DNA of 64,000 nt. Source: Silene conica (Eukaryota > Streptophyta > Magnoliopsida > Caryophyllales > Caryophyllaceae). Under the pieces are notes generated by a model. That model was not told where the DNA came from and did no database searches. It worked only from the letters and a program-made list of their open reading frames with translations. The position numbers were made by a program, and so were the translations under genes. The stretch is from assembly GCA_029255685.2 (NCBI GenBank), contig CM055319.2, positions 22,166,247 to 22,230,246 on the forward strand, read 5' to 3'. Below are positions 24,356-35,572 of this stretch, piece after piece (the first letter of the stretch is position 1; each line of letters begins with the position of its first letter).

Positions 24356-27300
24356 TTAAGTGAACAACTCTGGATATTTTTCCTTCATTGAGACTTCAGT
24401 CTCCCAGGTAGCTTCCTCGACATTGTGGTTGGTCCATAATACTTTGACCAGCGCGGTCTCCCTATTCCTTGTTTTTCTCACCTTCCTGTCAAGGATCTCC
24501 TTGGGTCTCTCCTCATAGGTCAACTGTTCATCGACCTCGATGACCTCATGATCAAGGATATGCGAAGGATCACTGATATATCTTCTCAGTTGAGATACAT
24601 GAAACACATTATGTACTCTGGCTAAAGCTGGAGGTAGAGCCAATCGATAAGCTACCTCTCCAACTCTCTCCAAGATCTCGAATGGACCAATAAACTTTTG
24701 GCTCAACTTGCCCTTCTTGCCAAACCTCATTACTCCCCTCATAGGTAACACCTTCAGTAACACTTTCTCTCCTGCCTCAAATGTGATGTCACTTCTCCTT
24801 AAGTCGGCATAACTCTTCTGTCTATCTTGGGCAGCTCTCATCTTTTGACGGATCACCTGGACCTGTTTTATCATCTCCTGAATCACCTCAGGTCCCAAGG
24901 TCACAGTATCAGCTCGATCATCCCAGCAGACTGGACTCCTGCACTTCCACCCATACAACGCCTCGAAAGGAGCCATTCCGATGCTAGCATGATAGCTGTT
25001 GTTATAAGAAAACTCTATCAAATCAAGTCTGTCCTCCCACGATCCTCCAAACTCTAGCACGCAATCCCGCAGCATATCCTCCAATGTCTGGATAGTCCTC
25101 TCAGTCTGACCATCAGTTGCTGGATGGAATGCATTACTCATCTTCAAAGTAGTTCCCATCAATGTCTGTAACTCTTGCCAAAACTTAGAGATGAACCTGG
25201 AATCACGATCAGAAACAATGTCCTTAGGGACACCATGAAGTTTCACCACATGCTTAACGTAAGCCTTGGCCAATTCGGCCTTACTCCAAGTCTCCTTCAT
25301 TGATATGAAATGGGCCGACTTAGTCAACCTGTCAACTATCACCCAAATCATGTCATTCCCTCTTGAAGTCCTAGGTAAGCGCACGATGAAATCCATTGAT
25401 ATGCTTTCCCACTTCCACTCAGGTACATCAAGTGGTTGTAACTTCCCTTGCGGCCTCTTATGTTCTCTTTTCACTCTCTGACATACAAAACATCGGGAGA
25501 CAAACTCAGCCACTTCCTGCTTCATTTTTGGCCACCAGAATGCTTTCTTCAGGTCTTTGTACAGCTTATCCCCTCCAGGATGAACGGAATAAGGTGTAGA
25601 ATGAGCTTCGACCAGAATCTTTCTTTTCAGTTCTTCATCATCAGGTACACACCATCTCCCATCAAATCTCAAACTGTCGTCACTGAAAATCTCGAACCTA
25701 GAATATGGCTCCGCTTCACTAGCTGTGCTCACCGCATCACGCCACTTCTGAATTCTAGGATCACTCTTCTGTCTTTCCCGAATCTCGGAATATAACTCAG
25801 GCTCGATCGTCAAATCTCCCAGGGTCTCACCCTTCCTAATCACCGCAATTCCCATCTGTCCCAACTCACGATACATACTCAACCTGGACATAGCTGTGTA
25901 TAGAGTGTGGACAGACTTCCTACTCAATGCATCAGCCACCACATTAGCCTTTCCTTCCTTGTATAGAATTTCCATGTCATAATCTCCAATAAGCTCGATC
26001 CATCTCCTCTGGCGCATGTTTAGTTCTCTCTGAGTATAGATATACTTCAGGCTCTTATGATCAGAATACACTTTGAATGTAGCTCCATAAAGATAATGTC
26101 GCCACAGCTTAAGAGCAAAAACTACCGCTCCAAGCTCCAGATCATGGGTTGGATAATTTTCCTCATAAGGCTTCAACTGCCTAGAAGCATAAGCAATTAC
26201 TCTTCCGTTCTGCATCAGTACACATCCCAAACCCTTCTTAGAAGCATCTGTATAAACTTCAAAATTTTCGCTTCCTTCTGGCAAAGCAAGGATAGGAGCT
26301 GTAGTAAGACGCTCCTTCAGATCTAAAAACGCCTTTTCATAACTCTCATCCCAGACGAATCTATTCTCTTTCCGCATCAACGAAGTCATCGGTTTAGCTA
26401 TCTTCGAAAAATCTTTCACGAACCTTCTGTAATAACCAGCCAATCCCAAGAAACTACGAATATCGGCTACATTCCTCGGGCGCTCCCATTTCGACACGGC
26501 CTCAATCTTGCTAGGGTCGACAGACACACCCTCCTTAGACACCACATGGCCTAGAAAAGCCACTTTCTCGAGCCAGAATTCGCACTTACTCAACTTAGCA
26601 TACAATTGATGATCCCTCAAAGTCTGTAACACCAAGCGTAAATGTTTGGCATGCTCTTCCCTATTCTTCGAATACACCAGGATGTCGTCAATAAACACCA
26701 CCACAAACTGGTCCAGATAAGGACTAAACACTCTGTTCATCAAATCCATGAAAACAGCAGGTGCATTAGTCAAACCAAATGGCATCACTACGAATTCATA
26801 ATGCCCATACCTCGATCTGAACGCAGTTTTGTGAATATCTGCATCTTTGATTCTTAGCTGATGATACCTTGACCTCAAATCGATCTTGGAAAACACACCA
26901 GCCCCACTCAACTGGTCGAATAGATCATCGATGCGAGGTAAAGGATATCGATTCTTGATTGTCACATTGTTAAGCTCTCTATAATCCACGCACAACCTCA
27001 TGGTTCCGTCCTTGTTCTTTACAAACAATACTGGTGCTCCCCAAGGGGACACACTTGGTCTTACGTATCCCTTGTTTGCTAGTTCATCCAGCTGCTTCCT
27101 CAACTCCTCCAATTCCTTAGGTCCCATGCGATAGGGTGCTTTAGAAATTGGCTCAGCCCCAGGTTTCAGATCAATGCTAAAATCCAAGTCCCTCTTTGAC
27201 GGTAACCCAGGAATTTCTTCTGGAAACACGTCTTCAAAGTCCCTTACAACATCGATCTCCCTGGCTTGGGGTTTCTCTACAGTCAGATCTCTCACATGGC

Positions 27301-28930
27301 ACAACAGCATCTCATCACCCCTCTTCAGACAGGTCTTCAGCGCGTTGATGGTTATCAGCTTCAGTTTAGGCTTTACAGAATATCCCTTGTAAGATACCCT
27401 CACTTCTTTGGGTCCCCTCAAAGTGATCTTCCCTTGGTAGCAGTCAATGTAGGCCTTATACTTTTTCAGCCAATCCATACCTAGTATCACCTCAAAGCCA
27501 CCCAACGGAAACTCTTTCAGGTTCGACTCAAAACTTACATCTCCTACTTGGATCATTACATTGGTGTAAACTCTATTACAAGCTATGGACTCCCCAGATG
27601 GTATGGTTACAGAATCAGCTATACTACTATATACATCGAGACCTATAGCTCTAGCATGCTCCGCAGATATGAAAGAATGCGATGCACCAGAATCAAATAA
27701 AACAAAAGTAGGAAAGGATTGTACTAGAAATGTACCAGTAACAACATGAGCATCCTCCTTTGCGCCTCCTTGCCCATCATGAATAGAGCCCCACTTTTCT
27801 TAGCCCCACTCTGGTTCACAGATCCTGCTCCACTCTAAGTGTTAGCCTCCGCCAGGGTCTTCTGGAAATTACCATTACCACTATTCTGATTTCCTTGGTA
27901 GCGGTTCTGATTACTGTAGTTGTTGAAATTCCGCTGGTAGCTGTTACCTCCGGATCTGTTGTTGCCTGAGTAACTCGCATTCGGAGTCCTAAAGCCTCCA
28001 CTCTGATTGCCCTTATTATAATTGTTTCCAGCACTCTGAGTACCCGACCATCAATTGATTTGTTTATGTCCAGCCTTTCCACACTTAAAGCATGTAAGGA
28101 CCGCACTACTTGCCCCAGATGTGGATCGGTTTCCCCCTCGATTGCCATTTCCTCCAGGTGCACTGTTGGAGAAAAATGACCGATATTGGTTGTTTGGCTT
28201 CTTATTCCCTGAACTTTCAGCCCCAGATTCTGCTTTCCTCTTGTCACCCTTGGTCTTCTCCTCTTCCTTAATCATGGCAGCGAGTCTTTCTGCCTGGCCA
28301 GCCCTCTCATATATATCTTCCACAGTCGTGGGCTTAGTTGCCAGCATACTTCTCTTGATATCAAGGGTCAGCCCCTTCTCAAACCTAGCTGCTAACATCT
28401 CTGATGTATAGCCTAAGTCAGCTACATTCTCTGCCAGCTGCATAAACTTATTGTGATATGCTTCCACAGTCATTTCTTCGGTCATCTTGAAAGAATCGAA
28501 CTCGGCTCTCAACTCCCCCTTCACATGCTCTGGCACAAACTTAGAGGATAAAATCCCCTTGAACCCTTCCCAGAGTACATATTCCGACCCAATCTCTTCC
28601 GCAGCAGCCTTGATTTCCTCTTTGTTGTTATTCCACCATAACCTAGCCGTACCCTTCAGATAGAATACAGCTTGGTCCACCTTCATTGATTCTGGTACAG
28701 ACAGCAGTTCAAAGATACTCTCGAACTCTCAGCACCACTCCGCAAGTAAACTTGGTGCTCCTTCCCCATCGTACTTGGTGGGGTTATGCCTAGAAATATT
28801 ATTGCTCATTTGATTGCATCAGATTGAGTGTTTGCCCCAATCCTAGCTAGGGAGCAGCGTTCATAGCTAGTAGACGATCAAATTCCTCTTGCGACACATT
28901 AGCAGTGTTGGGTTCTCTCCTGGGAGGCAT
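24356..28930 (-). pseudogene. Unit 1 gag-pol
   Basis: Minus-strand gag (start MPPRREPNTANVSQ near 28930; retrotransposon gag core with YLKGTARLWWNN; zinc knuckle) followed by protease, reverse transcriptase (FIDDILVYS), RNase H ([13 protein letters not shown]), integrase ([34 protein letters not shown]) and chromodomain-like C-terminus. The whole pol part from protease to the end (24356-27556) is a single open frame, the best preserved gypsy coding region in the window. The gag part has about three interruptions, so the element as a whole is broken but young. Tekay/Del-type chromovirus. Confidence 0.9.
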
Positions 28931-29385
28931 TTTGCTACACAAGTGACAAAATTTATGAGCATCCTAGGTCAACTCCTACTCTGACTTGGTCTTGCTAACA
29001 TACATACTTAGCATGTAACTTTTCCATACGATTAAATCCTTATTAAAGGTCTACCTAAAGGCTTAGGGATCACGTAACTGCATGCATATATTCATACAAA
29101 TATCACTCATAGACAAAATTAAGATATAAGCTCATGTTCTCAATGCTTGATAATAACAACATATATATGCCACTCATCATGTAACATCACTTTCATGCCT
29201 GACAGTATACATGTATTTACTCATCCATTTTTCACATCATACTTACCTCATTCCTTTGGCGCTGAAATGTTAGTACAACATACATATATTATATATCTGC
29301 CTCGGGTCTTTCCAAACTACCCACACTCTTCATCTCTTAAGGTTACCAGGTTAGGCTGAAAGGGCCAGTAGCTCGGTTTGAGGGG

Positions 29386-29388
29386 GCC
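29386..29388. other. CACTA copy 1 target duplication, left (GCC)
   Basis: GCC immediately precedes CACTACTACAAA and recurs at 41810-41812 after the right end. Three bases is the standard CACTA target duplication. Confidence 0.85.
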
Positions 29389-29760
29389 CACTACTACAAA
29401 TATAGGCTTAGGAGACGGGGATTAAAGAACGAAATTTTGCGGAACCGTCTTAATGTGTCACATTTCATACGCGCGTGTTTTTAATATACCAATAGAAGAC
29501 GGTTCAACTTCAAACCCGTCGTTAAAAATTCAAAAAAAAAAAACAAAGAGAACGGTTTAGCGGCTTAACCGTTCTCTTTCTTTTTAATTAACATTTTAAC
29601 CAAGACGGTTGTCTGTTCAACCGTCCTCTTAGTTATTCCTAAAAATTAAACCAAGACGGTTCCTTTATGAACCGTTCTCTTTGCTTTTCATAATAACTAA
29701 ACCAAGACGGTTCCTTGTTCAACCGTTCTCTTTGTTCTTCATAATAACTAAACAAAACAT
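29389..29760. repeat. CACTA copy 1 left TIR and subterminal repeats
   Basis: The TIR CACTACTACAAATATAG is followed by about nine copies of GACGGTT/AACCGT(T/C)CTC, several as inverted pairs (AAGACGGTT...AACCGTTCTCTT). In En/Spm such subterminal motifs are the binding sites of the TNPA-type protein. The right end carries the same motif mostly as AAGAGAACGGTT. Confidence 0.9.
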
Positions 29761-29848
29761 AGTATACAATAGTAGACAGTTTTCGAAACCCTCAAAACAA
29801 AGACGACTGCTTGTTCTTCGAATTTTCGAATTTTCTTTCTGCTTGTTC

Positions 29849-30401
29849 TGTAACAACCCGACCCACCACGGGGTAACACACCCCCAATGAGATGGAATGT
29901 ATACCTTTGGGCCTATTATTTGTCCTCACTTAAGCCCAAAAGCACAAGGCCTTGTTACTAAGTGGTGGGTGGAAGCTATTATAAACATATCACAAGCCTC
30001 ACATTCTACCGATGTGGGACAACTTTCCTCTCATACTCTTGGGGTGTTACAAACTCCCCCACTTAAAGAACACAACGTCCTCGTTGTGCCTCAAACTTGA
30101 CCACAACCAGGGCTAGAATCCTCCCCCGCTAGGTGTGTGACCCGGGTACTCCCGACCACAGGCTCACCACACGGTCGTAGGGTCGCTCTGATACCATTTG
30201 TAACAACCCGACCCACCACGGGGTAACACACCCCCAATGAGATGGAAGGTATACCTTTGGGCCTATTATTTGTCCTCACTTAAGCCCAAAAGTACAAGGC
30301 CTTGTTACTAAATGGTGGGTGGAAGCTACTATAAACATATCACAAGCCTCACATTCTACCGATGTGGGACAACTTTCCTCTCATACTCTTGGGGTGTTAC
30401 A
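29849..30401 (-). mobile_element. TRIM retrotransposon inside CACTA copy 1
   Basis: A non-coding miniature LTR element of 553 bp: two 203-bp LTRs (29849-30051 and 30199-30401; ends TGTAACAACC and GGGTGTTACA, about four differences), a primer-binding site complementary to initiator tRNA-Met (30185-30196, GCTCTGATACCA on plus) and a purine tract next to the other LTR. TGTTC is duplicated on both sides (29844-29848, 30402-30406). Structurally whole, without coding capacity as is normal for TRIMs. The same element with the same flanks is in CACTA copy 2, so it predates the duplication. Confidence 0.9.
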
Positions 30402-31194
30402 TGTTCTGCGTCTCCTTGTTCTGCTTCTCCTTGTTCTGCTTTTCTTTCGAAACCCTCCTTGTTCTGCTTGTTCTTCGAAACCCTCAATACAAAGACGACT
30501 GCTTGTTCTTCGAATTTTCGAATTTTCAAAACAAAGACGACTGCTTGTTCTGCTTCTCCTTCACCATAATTCGTACGCCCTCTTTCTCCTTTATTACTCT
30601 TGTTTTCTTATTTTTCCTCAATTGAATTACCAATTGTTTGAATTACAATTCTATTGTAATTTATAATTGCTGCTGGAATTACCAATTGTTTGAATTACGA
30701 ATTGTTTGAATTTCCAATTGTTGCGTGTTCATAGTCTTTTCCCGCTGTTATTGTGCCTGTTGCTGTTTTTGGGTTTCTGGGTATGTGGTTACATGTTTGT
30801 TGGGTTTCTGGGTATGTGGTTACTGGTTTGTTGGGTATGTGGTTACTGGTTTGTTGAGTTTCTGAGCATCGGAATGTAGTCATGTTGTAGTGTCGTTTCT
30901 GAGCATCGGAATGTAGTCAGCCACGATATGATAATGGCTCAGTAATATGGATTTGTTTTGTCAAAAAGGTAGAAACTTGGATTGATAAACTCAAAATTTT
31001 GACATAACCAGAATGAACTTTACTCAAAACAGAGGAAAACAGAACAAACAAATAAACAATTACATTTACAGCAGATTTTATACATCTAATTTTCTTTATG
31101 GTAATGCATTATCATTGTACATAAGATTATGACTTAATTATAATAGAAACTTTATTACAAAAACATGATAAGAATGAGGTAATGTGAGGTTGTT
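30402..31194. other. CACTA leader with local tandem repeats
   Basis: No gene. Tandem GTTCTGCTTCTCCTT units near 30400-30450, a repeat of AAAGACGACTGCTTGTTCT, a GGGTATGTGGTTAC tandem repeat at about 30775-30865, and GAGCATCGGAATGTAGTCA twice (30865-30920). The part from about 30930 to 31194 would be intron of the captured exon described next. Confidence 0.6.
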
Positions 31195-31199
31195 GTTAC

Positions 31200-31351
31200 C
31201 TGTGAAATTCTTGGACAATGTGTTCAGGATAAAAGTGTTCATGTGGGAGAGTAAGATTTAAAGGAATAGAAGAAGAAGAAGAGCTGTAGAAACAAGAAAA
31301 AAGTAGAATGAAAGTGACAAAAATACAAGATATTTGTAGCATTCTTGCCAT
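31200..31351 (-). pseudogene. Captured first exon of a pectate-lyase-like gene
   Basis: On the minus strand an ATG at 31351 opens 50 codons plus 2 bases ending at CACAG/GTAACAAC, a good donor. The peptide starts MARMLQISCIFVTFILLFSC, a typical signal peptide with Ser run, then IPLNLTLPHEHFYPEHIVQE and FHR. The LPH.H.YPE.VVQE..R pattern is the N-terminal region of plant secreted pectate lyases just after the signal peptide. A TATATA box sits at 31419-31424, about 70 bp upstream of the ATG. No further exon follows, so this is a first exon plus promoter captured by the CACTA. It is open and identical in design in copy 2. It reads divergently from the transposase gene. The family call rests on a short peptide. 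Confidence 0.6.
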
Positions 31352-31418
31352 TGAAATTGTTGGCCCCAAAATAATTAAAGATGCTCAATTGTGGTTAGCA
31401 AAAGGAGTTGGTGGAAAA

Positions 31419-31424
31419 TATATA
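31419..31424 (-). promoter_or_regulatory. TATA box of captured exon
   Basis: TATATA on the minus strand about 70 bp before the ATG of the captured exon, at plausible core-promoter spacing. Confidence 0.5.
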
Positions 31425-31756
31425 GAATGAAGAATTATGTGTATAAGTAAATAGTAGTAATGCAAGTGGATTAATCTTTTCCGACTGTGTCAATAGATGT
31501 TGGTTGTTGATCACGACGAAGAAGTGAAAAGGGACCATGACGACAATTTAGCCAATTAGTCCTATTTGGGTGTTGATATTTTGAATTTTTTATACTTAAT
31601 GGAATATGTATCAAGCTATTTAGTACCTTCTGTGGCCATTTTTAGTCATAAAAAAATATGATTAAAAATACTTAATTCTCATTCTTGCCGCTTTTCTCGG
31701 TCTTTTCCCGCTGTTGTTAATATGTGTTTGTACATGTTATAATTATGTAGACGAAT

Positions 31757-34700
31757 ATGGCTCGTACTTGGATGATTAATGGGAAAAAAGGCGAAGTAGA
31801 ATATGATGCCGGGTTAGCTGAATTTTATGACTTCGTAATAAAGAACGTGAAAGACAAATCTAGTATGGCGTGCCCTTGTGATATGTGCCGGAATATTAGG
31901 TATATGAGCTTTGGAGATGTAAGAATACATTTAAATAAGACAAATTTTAATCCAAAGTACACTTGTTGGATTTTCCATGGAGAATCAAAAAATTTAGATG
32001 GAATAGAAAAAAATGTAGATGTCCAATTTGGGGAGATTGAGAGAGAAACATGCTTGAGTGACGATGAAGAGCCCGGTGAGTCTAATTCAGTAGAAGATTC
32101 GGGTTGTAATATGGATACTGAGGCAGGAGATGGGTGTGACGATATGTCGGATAAATCATGGGGAGATATGTTTGGAGGTGATGAGCAAGAAGGTATTGTA
32201 GATGAAACTGATGAGGATCTTGATGAAAATGATTTGGAGGATACTAGTGTTGTATTGGAGAAATTAAAAGATTCTGAAATGCCTCTTTATAGTAGTTGTA
32301 AGCACACTAAATTGACAGCTCTTGTTAAGTTATATAATTTGAAAGCAACAAATGGGTGGAGTGACAAGAGTTTCACAGACCTCCTGAAATTATTAAAGGA
32401 CATGCTCCCCGAAAATAATGTACTTCCTGATCGTACATATGAGGCAAAGAAGATACTTAGGGGAATTGGTATGAAATATGAAAAAATCCACGCATGTCCC
32501 AATGATTGCATATTATATTGCAAAGGATATGCTAATCTCACAAGTTGTCTAGTGTGTAAGGAATGGCGATACAAAAAGAAGGAGGGGATCCTAGCTAAAG
32601 TTTTGTGGTACTTTCCAATAATTCCTAGGTTGATACGATTATTTGCGAATAAAGATGATGCCAAATTACTCACATGGCATAGTACATCAAAAGCAAATGA
32701 TGGGAAGTTAAGACACCCGACCGATGGGAAAGACTGGAAGTTTATTGATGCAAAATATCCCGAGTTTGGCAAAGAACCCAGAAATCTCCGCCTTGCACTC
32801 TCCACTGATGGGATGAATCCCTTTGGAAATTTGAGTAGTCAACATAGTACTTGGCCGGTGTTTTTAGCTATTTACAATTTGCCTCCATATCTTTGCATGA
32901 AACGAAAATATTTGATGTTGTCTTTATTGATTTCTGGTCCTAAAGAACCTGGTAATGATATAGATGTCTACTTAGAGCCTCTTCTCGACGATTTGAGATT
33001 ATTGTGGGATGAAGGGATACGAGTGTTTGATGCCTACCAGAATAGTTATTTCAATTTGAAAGCAATGTTACTATGCACTATTTCTGACTTTCCTGCGTAT
33101 GGTAATCTATCTGGACACACTGTGCACGGGAAAGAGGCTTGCCCCTTGTGTGGAGAAGATGTCGATTCTTGTTATTTGAAGTTTTCTCGTAAGCAAGCGT
33201 ACTTGGGATACCGTAGGTTCTTGGACCTTGATCATTCATATCGTAAGCTACAAAAACCATTCAATGGAAAACCTGAACATCGATCTCCTCCTAAGATATT
33301 AACCGGTCATGAAGTATATGAAAGAGTGAAAAAAATTGAGATAACTTATGGGAAGAAGGGTTCTAAATTAGCGTCTCGGGGATATAAGAAGATGTCTCCT
33401 CTTTTTGAAAAACTTCCATATTGGCGTGACCTTTCTATAAGATATTGCTTAGATGTTATGCATATTGAGAAAAATGTGTGTGACAATATAATCAACACTC
33501 TTCTGAATGTTCTGAATAAGTCAAAAGATAACACATCATCTAGGATGAACATGGTGGATATGAAAATCAGACCTGAGTTGGCACCAGAAAAGAAAGGAAC
33601 ACGATATTATTTGCCTCCGGCTGCTCATACACTTTCAAGAAAGGAGAAAACAGAGTTTTGTGAGTGCTTAAGTAGTGTTAAAGTGCCGGAGGGATATTCT
33701 TCCAATATCAGCAGCCTAGTATCAATGACAGATCTTAAGCTTGTTGGTTTAAAGTCTCATGATTGTCATACTTTGATGCAACAACTACTACCAGTGGCTA
33801 TACGTTCGATTTTACCTAAAAAAGTTCGATTCGCCATAAGTAGGTTTTGCTTTTTCTTCAATGCCATATGCAATAAAGTGTTAGATCCCAAGGAGTTGGA
33901 GTCTTTGCAAAAACTAATTGTCACTTCTCTTTGTCAATTGGAAATGTACTTTCCTCCTTCATTTTTCACAATAATGGTGCATTTAACTGTACACTTGGTT
34001 AGAGAAATCAAATACCTTGGTCCAGTTTATCTAAGGTATCAATATCCTTTTGAGAGATTGATGAAAGTGTATAAGGATTATACATCTAATAGATATTGTC
34101 CTGAAGGGTCTATTGCTGAGCGTGCAATCACGGATGAAGCACTTTTTTATTGCTATGCACACTTGTCAGATTCTGAGCTACCTGGGATTCCTAAGAATAG
34201 GCACAGTGAGTGGATGATGGGCAAAGGTCTTAGGGGTCATGTTCGTCTAGATATGGCAACTGAGAAATGGCATATAGCACATACATATGTTCTTCATAAC
34301 GAGGATGAGGTACAGCCGTACATTGAGGAACACAAGGCATTGTTGAAGGCGAAGCATCGAAATAAATCAGAGATGTGGATCGCAAGTGAGCACAATAAGA
34401 CTTTTAGAGTTTGGTTCAAGGGTCGAGTTATAGAAGACTTGCAACAATATCCTGAGTATATTTCTTCTAGATTACAGAGGCTTTGTTTTGGGCCTAAGAC
34501 TTTTGCATCGTCTTATACTGGTTATGCCGTTAATGGATCCACCTTTTACACTCGTGGGCAAGATGACATGAGCACGATGCAAAATAGTGGTGTTAGTGTA
34601 GAGGCAGAAGGCATGCATTTTGCTAGTTCGAAAGATAAGAAACCAGTTTTAAGTCAAATGCATTATTATGGATTCATTGAAGAGATTTGGGAGTTAGATT

Positions 34701-35095
34701 ACACAGATTTTCTAATACCTATATTTGGATGCAAGTGGATTGAAACTACTAGTGGAGTTCGCTAGGATGAACTAGGATTCACCTTAGTAAATCTTAATAA
34801 ATTTGTTCATAAGGAGGATCCTTTTATTATAGGGACACAAGCAAAACAAGTATTTTATGTCACCGATCCATCGGATAAAAAGTGGTCAGTTGTGCTATCT
34901 GTAAGAAGTAAGACCACAATGGATAGTTGCGATGACGATGTGGTATTTGAGGGCTTTGATCCTCGTGTACCACATTTAGATGATACGGATATATTCGAGC
35001 CTTCTAGTTTATATGTTCGTGATGACCATGACGAAGGGATATGGACCAATACTGAGTCTTCTTCTAAAAAACGCCCTCGCGGTTTTGACGCATGA
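31757..35095 (+). pseudogene. CACTA TNP2 transposase, copy 1 (one late stop)
   Basis: TNP2 is the CACTA transposase that binds the TIRs and cuts the element out. From the ATG at 31757, residues about 4-78 form the transposase-associated domain (EYDAGLAEFYDFV, CPCDMC, CWIFHGE). An acidic linker follows at about 95-165. The TNP2 core runs from about 345 (LALSTDGMNPFG, GPKEPGNDIDVYLEPLLDDL, CPLCGED) to about 580 (DVMHIEKNVCDN). A DUF4218-type region spans about 670-800 (LYMF-like EMYFPPSFFTIMVHL, YPFERLMK), and a DUF4216-type region starts near 970. A TAG at 34763-34765 falls where copy 2 has AAG (Lys), about 110 codons before the normal end at 35095. The protein would still hold the catalytic core but lose most of the last domain. 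No other defect is seen and no intron is needed. Confidence 0.9.
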
Positions 35096-35101
35096 TTAGG
35101 T

Positions 35102-35273
35102 ACGATTTATTATTTTTATTATTATTATTATTATTATTATTAATATTATTATTATTATTATATTATTATTATTATTATTATTATTATTAAATGCTTTTCC
35201 TTTTTTTTACTATGGGCAACAACGACCCGACTTCAGTCCAAGCAACGCTTCAGTCCAAGCAACGCTTCAGTCC

Positions 35274-35312
<39 letters not shown>

Positions 35313-35330
35313 CATATAGAATAATTTAGT
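35102..35330. repeat. (TTA)n microsatellites with CTTCAGTCCAAGCAACG repeat
   Basis: Two long ATT/TTA runs (about 35108-35190 and 35275-35312) flank a 17-bp unit that occurs twice plus a partial copy. In copy 2 the unit number and run lengths differ. Confidence 0.9.
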
Positions 35331-35572
35331 TTTCTTGGTTGTTTATTTTTCCTTAGTGGCAGTATGAGACTTGCTGTATGTACATCATCTGCTGAAATTC
35401 TTGTAATTGGCTCCATTACTGATGTTTTAATATAATTTCTCACATTTTACCGCTTTTCATCAGAAGCATTCCTCATCTACATTTCTTATATGCTTTCCTA
35501 TCTTGCATGTTCCAGTGACTTGCTTTCCCTGTTGTGACTTGCTATCCCTGTTTTTTTTTGTACAGTTGAACA

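Larger units (their letters stand above)
24165..29388 (-). mobile_element. Unit 1 internal region up to the CACTA insertion
   Basis: Purine tract and GAACTTCG/CGAAGTTC hairpin (24165-24203), polyprotein region, gag start near 28930, and part of the 5' leader. The leader continues at 41810-41940 beyond the CACTA element. Confidence 0.9.

Noticed and set aside
25266-25795. Plus-strand open frames opposite gag-pol
   Set aside because: Shadow frames of the conserved polyprotein on the other strand, repeated identically in each copy.
32287-32805. 172-codon minus-strand frame opposite TNP2
   Set aside because: Antisense of the conserved transposase; no start context or family similarity.
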